Source: an uncultured Acetatifactor sp.
GTDB lineage: Bacteria > Bacillota > Clostridia > Lachnospirales > Lachnospiraceae
Assembly (NCBI GenBank): GCA_910577235.1
Contig: CAJTMX010000028.1
Location: 1-54,148, forward strand
Direction: 5' to 3'
Length of the DNA: 54,148 nucleotides
Part shown: one piece after another, positions 17,619-25,233 of the stretch
Layout of the letters: each line of letters starts with the position of its first letter
Position numbering within the stretch: the first letter of the stretch is position 1
Notes under the pieces: model-generated
The model's database searches: none
Told to the model about the DNA's origin: nothing
The model's input: only the letters and a program-made list of their open reading frames with translations
Program-made: the position numbers and the translations under genes

Positions 17619-18887
17619 ATGACGGATTTTATTATTTGTGTTACAACAAACTTGTTTAGGATTTATCTAATCAGCAGATTTATCCATATATTTTTAGAGG
17701 ATGAGGAAAAGGAAACTTGTGGTAGCCGGATGAGGCATATGCTGGTATATGGGGGATTTTTTATAATCAATACGGCTGCTTATCTGATTTTTCATACAGT
17801 ATGGGTTAATATTGCCTGTAATCTGGTGGGGATTGGACTTATTGTTCTGACATACACAAGATCAATAAAGATGATTTTGTTTGTGACCTGTTCTGTTTAT
17901 ATGATTAACATGGGCTGTAATACGATTGCTGTTCTGCCTTTTGTAAATTATAAGGATGGTGTGGGGGTCAATCAGATTTATGAGGTTGTTACTGTATTTC
18001 TGGTATTGGTCTGTGAGTTGCTTACGGAAAAAATCGTAGATGCCCGGCGGAAAATGAGGGGTGTTGGAAATATATCCTTAGGTTTGGTGCCATTATGTAG
18101 TATTGGAATGCTTTGTATGATGATATACACGAAGAGCAGCACCGAAACGGGGCTTGTTATCACCAGTGTAGGGCTTATAATTGTTAATTTTTTTACCTTT
18201 TATCTGTACAATATACTTTCCGATGCCCTTTTTCATCAATATGAGAATGAGGTGCTGCGGAAAGAGATACAGGGTTATGCAAACCAGTTGGATGTAATGC
18301 TGCAGGGAGAAGAAAAAGTAAAGGCGTTGCGGCATGATATGAAACATCATATGAATGAGTTGAAGATATTGGCGGCAAAAGGAGAGGATAGGGCGATTGA
18401 AGAATATATAGGCGATATGGAGGAATTTATAACAAATCCCAACGAGATTGTGTCCTCTGGCAACCTTGAAATAGACAGTGTGATGAACTATTTGATCCGC
18501 AGGGCAAAGGAAGAGCTACGCACCGTCAATGTCAATGTACGACTTCCGAAACAGGTAAGCCATTCCTTTGACATCAACGTAATCTTGGGGAATCTGCTGG
18601 AGAACGGCATTGAGGCGGCTAGGCAGACAGAAAGTAAGAGGATGGATATAAACATTGAATTGCAACAGGGATTTCTTAGAATTCAAGTTGAAAACAGCTA
18701 CAATGGGAAACTGGAAAAAAGACATCAGCGGTTGTTTACAACGAAAAAGACAAGTGGACTCCATGGCATTGGTCTGGAGAATGTAAGGAAAATGGTAGAG
18801 AAATATGATGGGATTATGGAAGTATGTCCTGAAGGAGACATGTTTCGTGTCATATTAATTTTATATATGTCAGAAGTAAAAAAATAA
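17619..18887 (+). CDS. agrC: AgrC-type peptide-sensing histidine kinase
   Basis: 422 aa. Six or so N-terminal transmembrane helices (residues 1-200) form the peptide sensor. A dimerisation segment with the phospho-acceptor LRHDMKHHM (His about 239) and a GHKL-type ATPase domain follow (N box NLLENGIEAA, G box TSGLHGIGLENV). It starts 1 nt after the agrA stop, so the two are co-transcribed, and ends at a strong terminator. Its last third is duplicated at 22340. Confidence 0.9.
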   Translation: MTDFIICVTTNLFRIYLISRFIHIFLEDEEKETCGSRMRHMLVYGGFFIINTAAYLIFHTVWVNIACNLVGIGLIVLTYTRSIKMILFVTCSVYMINMGCNTIAVLPFVNYKDGVGVNQIYEVVTVFLVLVCELLTEKIVDARRKMRGVGNISLGLVPLCSIGMLCMMIYTKSSTETGLVITSVGLIIVNFFTFYLYNILSDALFHQYENEVLRKEIQGYANQLDVMLQGEEKVKALRHDMKHHMNELKILAAKGEDRAIEEYIGDMEEFITNPNEIVSSGNLEIDSVMNYLIRRAKEELRTVNVNVRLPKQVSHSFDINVILGNLLENGIEAARQTESKRMDINIELQQGFLRIQVENSYNGKLEKRHQRLFTTKKTSGLHGIGLENVRKMVEKYDGIMEVCPEGDMFRVILILYMSEVKK

Positions 18888-18905
18888 GATTGCACTACTA
18901 TTAGG

Positions 18906-18939
18906 GCATGACTGATAACAGATTTAGTCATGCTTTTTT
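18906..18939 (+). terminator. Terminator of agrAC
   Basis: GCATGACT (18906-18913) pairs with AGTCATGC (18926-18933), followed by six T. The same hairpin is preserved at 22716-22749. Confidence 0.85.
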
Positions 18940-18983
18940 ATTGCCTATTTGGAGCTTTTTAATGCCGCATTTTGATGAAAATT

Positions 18984-19017
18984 CCAATTATTACATAAAT
19001 ATAGCCCAATTAATACA
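18984..19017 (+). promoter_or_regulatory. Candidate LytTR (AgrA) binding repeats upstream of agrD copy 1
   Basis: Two 12-bp direct repeats differing at one base, CCAATTATTACA (18984-18995) and CCAATTAATACA (19006-19017), have a centre distance of 22 bp, the geometry expected for a LytTR dimer bound on one DNA face. TAATAT at 19046-19051 is a possible -10 without a recognisable -35, as expected for an activated promoter. Confidence 0.55.
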
Positions 19018-19074
19018 AGAAACGGCACAGTAAGTTTTTTTGTGCTAATATCATCTGCAAAGGAGGTGAAAGCG

Positions 19075-19227
19075 ATGAAAATGAAGGAACGTGCTAAAAA
19101 GGGAGTTGAACAGGCTATTGCGAGAATTGCAAAGAAGTCTGCAAGCGTGGAGGCCAACACCACATGTCCGTGCTGGGGTTATCAGCCCCAAGAGCCCAAG
19201 CAAGTCAAGGCATTGCGGAAGTTTTGA
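19075..19227 (+). CDS. agrD: AgrD-like cyclic autoinducer precursor, copy 1
   Basis: 50 aa. The N-terminal amphipathic basic helix (residues about 1-22) is for membrane association. The core is TTCPCWGY, followed by a QPQEPKQVKALRKF tail. The Cys plus downstream QPxEP layout matches clostridial AgrD precursors, in which a thiolactone ring of about five residues starts at Cys and is released by AgrB. Two Cys (31 and 33) make the ring closure ambiguous (inference). RBS AAGGAGG is at 19060-19066. The stop overlaps the agrB TTG start. Confidence 0.85.
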   Translation: MKMKERAKKGVEQAIARIAKKSASVEANTTCPCWGYQPQEPKQVKALRKF

Positions 19228-19796
19228 AGACTGAAAAAGCCTTAGCAGGAGTGCTCCTGAGGGATGGGATTATCTCACCAGACGAAGTAGGGATTGTAGA
19301 ATATGGTTTGGAAAACATCGGGAGCAGTATGCTTGGGATGCTGATTACTTTGGTGATTGGATTTTGCTTTGATTACCTCTTTGAGAGTTTTCTGTTATGG
19401 TTGTTGATTTTTCCGTTAAGGAAGAACGCAGGAGGATTCCACGCAAGGACCAAGGGGAGATGCCTGCTGTTTTCAACGGCCATGCTGCTGGTATCTATTA
19501 TTTGTTTTGTGCAGATAGAGTGGCCAGTTACGGGGCATATATTGATTGTGGCAATCTCCACTGTAGTTATTTTTACAACGGCGCCAGTTGAGAACAATAA
19601 TAAGCATCTGGATCAAGCAGAACAAAAAGTGTACCGGAAAAGAACTAGAATGATTTTGACGTTGGAATGTATGCTGTTTATATTCGCATTGGCACTGGAC
19701 TTGAAAGGGCTGGTTGTTGTAATAACAATAGATTTTTTTATTGTCAGCATATCTCTGTTGGCAGGAAAAATAAAATTACAAATGCATATAAAATAG
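19224..19796 (+). CDS. agrB: AgrB-like autoinducer processing peptidase, copy 1
   Basis: 190-aa polytopic membrane cysteine endopeptidase that would cut the AgrD C-terminal tail and form the thiolactone. The catalytic pair is visible as His73 and Cys80 in RKNAGGFHARTKGRC, with the seven-residue spacing of the family. TTG 19224 overlaps the agrD TGA (TTGA). The frame is open back to ATG 19164, but in copy 2 an in-frame stop lies between the equivalent ATG and this TTG, which supports the TTG start. Confidence 0.88.
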   Translation: MKTEKALAGVLLRDGIISPDEVGIVEYGLENIGSSMLGMLITLVIGFCFDYLFESFLLWLLIFPLRKNAGGFHARTKGRCLLFSTAMLLVSIICFVQIEWPVTGHILIVAISTVVIFTTAPVENNNKHLDQAEQKVYRKRTRMILTLECMLFIFALALDLKGLVVVITIDFFIVSISLLAGKIKLQMHIK

Positions 19797-19894
19797 TTGG
19801 TTGTGTAAGTATTATCAGCTTTCAAGCAGGAAATGAAGAACAGCATTCATTACAAAGATAAGTTTCATATTTAAATACACAGGAGGAATACAAA

Positions 19895-20917
19895 ATGGGA
19901 TATTACACAATTACTTCACATTCGGGAAATGGTCTTCGTTTAAATGTTGCGGCATCAGCAGCGCTTAACGCTCGCACTAATGTTAACATCTCAAGTGCTG
20001 CCAAAAATAATAATCAGATATGGGTTATTAGTTCATTGGGGAGCAATGTGGAGGTTAAAAGTGCCAGCAATATCAGGTATATGTTAAATGCGGCGACCGC
20101 ATCTAACTGTGATGTCTATACGTCAAATGCTGACACATATATCAACTTTGTAAAAGTAAGTACCGGTATATATCGGTTACAATTACAATCCAACACCAAA
20201 AAGTATTTAACGGTCGATGCACAGACCAACGGTACTACGGCAAAATGGGCCGAACTGGACACAAATAATGCCGGCCAGAAGTGGAAGGTGGCTACTACTA
20301 CCTGTGAATATATTATGGGAACTTCATGGCTTAAAATGTATACAAGCCCGACAGGAACCGATGGCCGCACTGTCAGTATGCCGACAGTTGATTCTTTTAA
20401 GGGCACAGATGGATACACTTATAAGTTTACTGATAAGAATTATTGGTATTCTTATGAGAATCCATATGGTACAAAAAGGATTAACCCTTATGCAATTACA
20501 CAGATTAAAGCTGTAACAGGTAGCGATCCGGTAATTAATGTAGGTGACGAAGGTGATTACACGGATCCTAATGGAAATTACTGGATGGCTGTCGGCCCCA
20601 ATGTTGTGAATCCTGATCATAAATCAAATGCGTCAATTACTCCGAGTGAGATGTATGCAAAGGGCAAACTTGATGTTGTTGTAAAGGACAGCGCCGGTAC
20701 CCTGTTTTACATTCCTGGTGTAGTTGGGGATGCAAAAGCACATACCTGGAGTAATGGAATCATACAGACATTCAGGAGTTATCCCAATGGAGTTTTAGAA
20801 TCAGCTAAAGGAAATTTTAATGGCCTTGTCTGTGCAGAGTTTATTGGCTCGTTGTCCGGCAAGCTCAAAGGATTGGGTGACTTTTCTATAGAAGAGATTA
20901 TTTTTTATGAGACTTAA
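19895..20917 (+). CDS. Ricin-type lectin-domain protein, candidate agr effector
   Basis: 340 aa, RBS AGGAGG before ATG 19895. Residues about 1-135 look like a ricin-B/beta-trefoil lectin with repeated YxL and QxW elements (NQIWVISS, GQKWKVAT). The C-terminal 200 residues are a separate domain rich in Tyr, Asn and Gly that I do not recognise (NGNYWMAVGPNVVNP, GVVGDAKAHTWSNGIIQ). There is no signal peptide or membrane segment, although a lectin would be expected outside. It follows agrB directly, so it is a likely quorum-regulated product. Confidence 0.6.
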   Translation: MGYYTITSHSGNGLRLNVAASAALNARTNVNISSAAKNNNQIWVISSLGSNVEVKSASNIRYMLNAATASNCDVYTSNADTYINFVKVSTGIYRLQLQSNTKKYLTVDAQTNGTTAKWAELDTNNAGQKWKVATTTCEYIMGTSWLKMYTSPTGTDGRTVSMPTVDSFKGTDGYTYKFTDKNYWYSYENPYGTKRINPYAITQIKAVTGSDPVINVGDEGDYTDPNGNYWMAVGPNVVNPDHKSNASITPSEMYAKGKLDVVVKDSAGTLFYIPGVVGDAKAHTWSNGIIQTFRSYPNGVLESAKGNFNGLVCAEFIGSLSGKLKGLGDFSIEEIIFYET

Positions 20918-21119
20918 TGGCATTGAGATTTTTTCCTGCCTTTTGTGATGTATGGATAAGGCCAGTATAGTGTGTTTCCGTTACTCAATAGAGAAACGGG
21001 AACACACTGAGAGTGAAACTACTTGTATCTGCACATGATAAAGAGAGATGCAAACACCATATCATCTTTACTTCAAATCATATAAGGAATAAATGAATAA
21101 TAAAATTGATATAATCAAC
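20918..21119. other. AT-rich intergenic stretch before the MITE
   Basis: No open frame with a credible RBS. It contains a hairpin with GTGTTTCCGTT (20968-20978) pairing with AACGGGAACAC (20995-21005), a possible terminator of the lectin gene without a clear T run. Nothing else was recognised. Confidence 0.4.
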
Positions 21120-21432
21120 TAAAAGTTTCCCAATTTTCAGGACTATAGATTTTTACAAGAAAATGCCCATTTTAAGCCATTTGCAGATTCCTACATATAT
21201 ATTGATGGGGCTTTCGGGACAAAAACATTCCTCTTTACAAATAAAATCAGCTATTAAACCAGATATTGGTTGCAAAATTGCATCAAAATTCGCATAATAT
21301 ATAGTCCTATTTTAATATAAATGAACTATATATTTTACGCGCTTTTCATAAAAACGGAGTCTAAAACTGCCAATTTATCAAAGTTATTTGTACATCTGGC
21401 AAGATATAGTCCGACAGATTGGGAAACTTTTA
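21120..21432. mobile_element. 313-bp MITE-like element with terminal inverted repeats
   Basis: The left end TAAAAGTTTCCCAAT (21120-21134) and right end ATTGGGAAACTTTTA (21418-21432) are perfect 15-bp inverted repeats; pairing continues imperfectly inward (GGACTATA at 21140 against TATAGTCC near 21406-21412). The element is flanked on both sides by ATCAAC (21114-21119 and 21433-21438), a 6-bp target duplication. It has no coding capacity, so it would depend on a transposase elsewhere. Confidence 0.75.
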
Positions 21433-21537
21433 ATCAACAAAAGGAATTTTTATAACAAAGGTGCATAGCAGATTTTCTATGATAAAATGAGGTCGGCTTT
21501 GTGCTCCGAAAATTTTTATTTATGGAGGAAGATGGAT

Positions 21538-22314
21538 ATGAGAGAAAAGATGTCAATAGAAAAGATGGCAAGAGTTATCTTTATATTGATTATGATTGTT
21601 TTAGTTATTTTTATTTGTGCGAAAATGAAAGAAAGGTACTCTATTGAAGATAAAGGTGCGTCAGATTCTGAGCAAACGGTATTAGGTAGCTCTGTTCAAG
21701 ATAAGGTTGATGTGGAACCTTCTGCTTCTGGCAAGCCAAATACAGATACGAATATGAGTGCTGATGAGATATATAAGGCGGTTCTTTTGGGGGAGACCTC
21801 ATTTCGCTATCCAACCGATGGGAAAATGGAGACTATCACTATAACAGATGTACCCGCTCTCTTTGATCCAGATGATTCTTTCATGAAAATATGGGAGTTT
21901 GCGGTAGCGGATCTAAATGGAGACGGGGAAGATGAAGTCATTCTTTTTGTAGTTGGTGCGGCGGGTGACGCAGGTGGAAAGGTAATTCTTCATCAATCAG
22001 ATGATAAGGTTTATGGTTATTTAACTGATAACAGAACTTTAGTGGATTTGAAGATCGACGGAACTTTTAATTTTTCGGATCCTACAGGAGTTACGGAGTC
22101 AGGTATTGCGGCTATTACCAACTTTACAAAAGAGGGCTATACAGTAGATAAAATATCCTATGAAACCGGAACATATAAAGGCTGGGATTCTTTTGTAGTA
22201 GACCATCATTCTGCCACAGAGGAAGAATATTTGGATGTGGTATCTAAGCAGGAAAAAAAGCAAAATGCAGAATGGTATGATTTTAACAATGAAAACATTA
22301 ATACCATGTTTTGA
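21538..22314 (+). CDS. Membrane-anchored protein related to the lipoprotein at 26403
   Basis: 258 aa from ATG 21538 (GGAGGAAG 7 nt upstream). An N-terminal transmembrane or uncleaved signal helix (IFILIMIVLVIFICAKM) is followed by an Asp/Ser/Thr-rich linker, then a domain with VADLNGDGEDEVILFVVG, a Ca-binding-like DxNxDGxDE loop. The same layout recurs in the lipoprotein at 26403-27149 (IDLDGNGEDELVLWI, VYGF, NLKTDGTF). It follows the lectin gene across the MITE. Possible role: cell-envelope immunity or receptor for the lectin protein (inference). Confidence 0.6.
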   Translation: MREKMSIEKMARVIFILIMIVLVIFICAKMKERYSIEDKGASDSEQTVLGSSVQDKVDVEPSASGKPNTDTNMSADEIYKAVLLGETSFRYPTDGKMETITITDVPALFDPDDSFMKIWEFAVADLNGDGEDEVILFVVGAAGDAGGKVILHQSDDKVYGYLTDNRTLVDLKIDGTFNFSDPTGVTESGIAAITNFTKEGYTVDKISYETGTYKGWDSFVVDHHSATEEEYLDVVSKQEKKQNAEWYDFNNENINTMF

Positions 22315-22339
22315 ATCATGATCAATATGTTGGTAATAG

Positions 22340-22714
22340 ATGATTCGCAGGGCAAAGGAAGAACTACGCACCGTCAATGTCAATGTACGACTTTCGAAAC
22401 AGGTAAGCCATTCCTTTGGCATCAACGTAATCTTGGGGAATCTGCTGGAGAACAGCATTGAGGCGGCAAGGCAGACAGAAAGTAAGAGGATGGAGATAAA
22501 CATTGAATTGCAGCAGGGATTTCTTAGAATTCAAGTTGAAAACAGCTACAATGGGAAACTGGAAAAAAGACATCAGCGGTTGTTTACAACGAAAAAGACA
22601 AGTGGACTCCATGGCATTGGTCTGGAGAATGTAAGGAAAATGGTAGAGAAATATGATGGGATTATGGAGATATGTCCTGAGGGAGACAAAAAAATAAGAT
22701 TGCATTACTATTAG
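22340..22714 (+). pseudogene. Broken second copy of agrC (3' third only)
   Basis: Encodes about 115 residues nearly identical to the ATPase domain of AgrC (from IRRAKEELRTVNVNVRL to the G box). It lacks the sensor and the phospho-acceptor His, and near the 3' end about 36 bp present in copy 1 are deleted. No RBS is obvious. It is the left edge of the tandem duplication whose other members, agrD and agrB, are intact. Confidence 0.85.
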
Positions 22715-22715
22715 G

Positions 22716-22749
22716 GCATGACTGATAACAGATTTAGTCATGCTTTTTT
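22716..22749 (+). terminator. Duplicate of the agrAC terminator
   Basis: Same hairpin and T run as at 18906-18939, carried along in the duplication upstream of agrD copy 2. Confidence 0.8.
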
Positions 22750-22793
22750 ATTGCCCATTTGGAGCTTTTTGACGTCGTATTTTGATGAAGGTT

Positions 22794-22827
22794 CCAATTA
22801 TTACATAAATATAGCCCAATTAATACA
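22794..22827 (+). promoter_or_regulatory. Candidate LytTR (AgrA) binding repeats upstream of agrD copy 2
   Basis: The same pair CCAATTATTACA / CCAATTAATACA with 22-bp period at 22794-22805 and 22816-22827. This promoter segment is unchanged between copies while the DNA just upstream has diverged. Confidence 0.55.
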
Positions 22828-22884
22828 AGAAACGGCACAGTAAGTTTTTTTGTGCTAATATCATCTGCAAAGGAGGTGAAAGCG

Positions 22885-23037
22885 ATGAAAATGAAGGAAC
22901 GTGCTAAAAAGGGAGTTGAACAGGCTATTGCGAGAATTGCAAAGAAGTCTGCAAGCGTGGAGGCCAACACCACATGTCCGTGCTGGGGTTATCAGCCCCA
23001 AGAGCCCAAGCAAGTTAAGGCATTGCGGAAGTTTTGA
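22885..23037 (+). CDS. agrD: AgrD-like cyclic autoinducer precursor, copy 2
   Basis: 50 aa, identical in amino-acid sequence to copy 1, including the CPCWGYQPQEP core. The DNA is also identical except for one silent change near the 3' end, so both copies make the same signal. Same RBS and same TTGA overlap with the following agrB. Confidence 0.85.
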   Translation: MKMKERAKKGVEQAIARIAKKSASVEANTTCPCWGYQPQEPKQVKALRKF

Positions 23038-23600
23038 AGACTGAAAAAGTCTTAGCAGGAATGCTCCTGAGGGATGGGATTATCTCACCAGACGAAGTAG
23101 AGATTGTAGAATATGGTCTGGAAAACCTCGGGAGCAGTATGCTCGGATTGCTGATTACTTTGGTGATTGGATTTTGCTGTGATTTCCTGTTTGAAAGTTT
23201 CTTACTATGGTTGCTGATATTGCCATTAAGAAAGAATGCAGGCGGATTCCATGCAGGGACGAAGGGGAGATGTTTGTTGTTCTCAACGGCAATACTGCTG
23301 GTATCCATTATCTGTTTTGGGCAGAGAGGGTGGCCGGTTATAAGTTACATATTGATTGTGGTGATTTCTGTTGTAGTCATTTTTATAATGGCGCCGGTTG
23401 AGAACAATAATAAGCATCTAGATCAAACAGAACAAAAAGTGTATCGGAAACGAACAAGGATAGTTTTATTGCTGGAATGTATATTGTTTATATTTGCATT
23501 AGTATTTAACCTGAAAAAATTGATTGTTGTGCTAACAATAGATTTTTTCATTGTTAGTATATCTCTATTTTCAGGCAGAATAAAATTGCAAATGATGTAG
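23034..23600 (+). CDS. agrB: AgrB-like autoinducer processing peptidase, copy 2
   Basis: 188 aa, similar to copy 1 along its length with many substitutions, mostly in the C-terminal half. The catalytic His and Cys are kept (RKNAGGFHAGTKGRC). TTG at 23034 is the first possible start after an in-frame stop near 23014, and it overlaps the agrD stop. It appears functional by motif, so the second copy could process the same AgrD. Confidence 0.85.
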   Translation: MKTEKVLAGMLLRDGIISPDEVEIVEYGLENLGSSMLGLLITLVIGFCCDFLFESFLLWLLILPLRKNAGGFHAGTKGRCLLFSTAILLVSIICFGQRGWPVISYILIVVISVVVIFIMAPVENNNKHLDQTEQKVYRKRTRIVLLLECILFIFALVFNLKKLIVVLTIDFFIVSISLFSGRIKLQMM

Positions 23601-23790
23601 CTGATCATATGGAAACAAAAGTTATTCCTTTCGTAGAATTATCAGTTTTTAACCGGAAATAAAATGCAGCCAAGAAAGAGTATGCTGGCAAGGCATAAAT
23701 GCACCGGATGAATTTTAGAAGATTGAAATAATTAAGGAAATTGAAAAACACAATACGGCATTTTGATTAATGGGAAGGAGTAAACTAATA

Positions 23791-24486
23791 ATGAGGAAAA
23801 TAGTGAAAAATGTGCTGTGTACTTTAATTTGTTTGACAATGTTGTCTGCATCAATATTTGTTTCTAATGCGGCCGATTATCAGGATGAGGAAATACCGAT
23901 TGATGTATTTGATGATGGTCTTAATCCAGATGATTATGTGGAATCAAATGCTGCTTTAATACAGAGAGGGCGTCAGGCATTGCTTAGACGAACAGGTGTG
24001 TCTTTAGATGTTACTCATTATTATCAAAGTGGGCAGACATGGAGCAGTGATGTTATGCAGACATGTGGAAAGACCATAAGTAATTCTGGGTGTTGCCTGA
24101 CAAGTTTCGCAATGATCCAAAGGTATCTGGGGGGAACCTGTAATCCCGGAGAGGTCAATACTATACTTGGTGACAGTGCCTGCCCATTTGATTATCAACC
24201 GGCAGCAACAGCTTTCGGGTATACTATTACGAACTACAAACGTGGAGAAGTTACGGATGATTATGCCATAGAATTTATTATTGGCGCGATTGATTCCGGC
24301 CTTCCGGTACTTGTGGGAATGGCAAAAGATAGTAATTCAAAAAGTACACATTTTGTTACTGCATATGGATACGATGGAACTACGATTTATATTCATGATC
24401 CCGCAAGTTCCAGGGATTATACAGAATTGAGTCAATACTTGGAAAATTACTATGTGAACAGACTGTATGTATATGCTAATGAATAG
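23791..24486 (+). CDS. Secreted C39-like cysteine peptidase
   Basis: 231 aa from ATG 23791 (GGGAAGGAG 11 nt upstream). Signal peptide KNVLCTLICLTMLSASIFVSNA, an acidic propeptide-like stretch (about 30-60), then a Peptidase_C39_2-like domain with Cys in SNSGCCLTSFAM, His in STHFVTAYGY and Asp in IHDPASS. It is in the position after agrB copy 2 that the lectin gene holds after copy 1. A secreted protease controlled by quorum sensing is plausible; the substrate is unknown. Confidence 0.7.
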   Translation: MRKIVKNVLCTLICLTMLSASIFVSNAADYQDEEIPIDVFDDGLNPDDYVESNAALIQRGRQALLRRTGVSLDVTHYYQSGQTWSSDVMQTCGKTISNSGCCLTSFAMIQRYLGGTCNPGEVNTILGDSACPFDYQPAATAFGYTITNYKRGEVTDDYAIEFIIGAIDSGLPVLVGMAKDSNSKSTHFVTAYGYDGTTIYIHDPASSRDYTELSQYLENYYVNRLYVYANE

Positions 24487-24533
24487 TAAGAAAATGGTTC
24501 TTTTAAATTTGAGGTGAGTTAGGAGAAATTTGG

Positions 24534-25073
24534 ATGTATAATAGAAAATTGAATTTTGTTATACTATTTCTCTGTATAAGCATACTAACAGTAGGATGCG
24601 GAGGAAGAGATAAACAAAAGGAAATTGAGGATATATATAGAAATGTATATGAACATTGGCAAGAAGCGAAAGTATTAATTTATGGTGCGCTGATTGAAAC
24701 AGGCGAGGAAGTCACAGACGAAAAGGATCAAGTATATTTCGTAGTGGAAGAGCCAACATACCAAGACTTGGAAAGCATTAGAAAAGTGTTAAAATCTACT
24801 TTCAGTGCTGCGTACATTGAAACACATTTGTCATGGGTGCTGGAGGGGAAACGTCCACTTTATAAGGAAATAGATGGTCGTTTATGTGTTGCTGAGATGG
24901 ATGCGGTCGGAGAAGCGCCCACAGATGAGATTGTGTTGGTCTTAAACCGGATGGAAAATGAAATAGTAATTAAGGTTGCTGCAGAAGAGGAAAATGACGC
25001 TTGTGAGTTTTATGAGATAACATTAGTGCAAGAGGGAAACGAGTGGGTAATTGATCAACTGTGTGAACAATAA
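24534..25073 (+). CDS. Lipoprotein, possibly IseA-like D,L-endopeptidase inhibitor
   Basis: 179 aa with a lipoprotein signal (ILFLCISILTVGC, acylated Cys about 22). The region VYFVVEEPTYQDLESIRKVL ... YKEIDGRLCVAEMDA resembles the layout of IseA (YoeB)-type proteins that inhibit cell-wall D,L-endopeptidases, but this is pattern memory, not a search. It sits directly upstream of a lysozyme-like gene, where a wall-protecting lipoprotein would make sense as immunity. Confidence 0.5.
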   Translation: MYNRKLNFVILFLCISILTVGCGGRDKQKEIEDIYRNVYEHWQEAKVLIYGALIETGEEVTDEKDQVYFVVEEPTYQDLESIRKVLKSTFSAAYIETHLSWVLEGKRPLYKEIDGRLCVAEMDAVGEAPTDEIVLVLNRMENEIVIKVAAEEENDACEFYEITLVQEGNEWVIDQLCEQ

Positions 25074-25233
25074 AATTTCTCGTATCATGCTTTTGTGGAA
25101 GATTGAGCCAATGTAAACAAAAGAATGCTAGAATTAAAGAAAAGCTCTGAACGGTTAATTGTTAAAGAATCTGAACTGATGAAAAGAAGTAATAATACAT
25201 ATCAACAATAGGAATACAAAGGAGGGATAAATT

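Noticed and set aside
19164..19223. ATG start for agrB copy 1 inside agrD
   Set aside because: The second copy has a stop codon in this interval in the same frame, so the N-terminal extension cannot be essential; the overlapping TTG is the common start.
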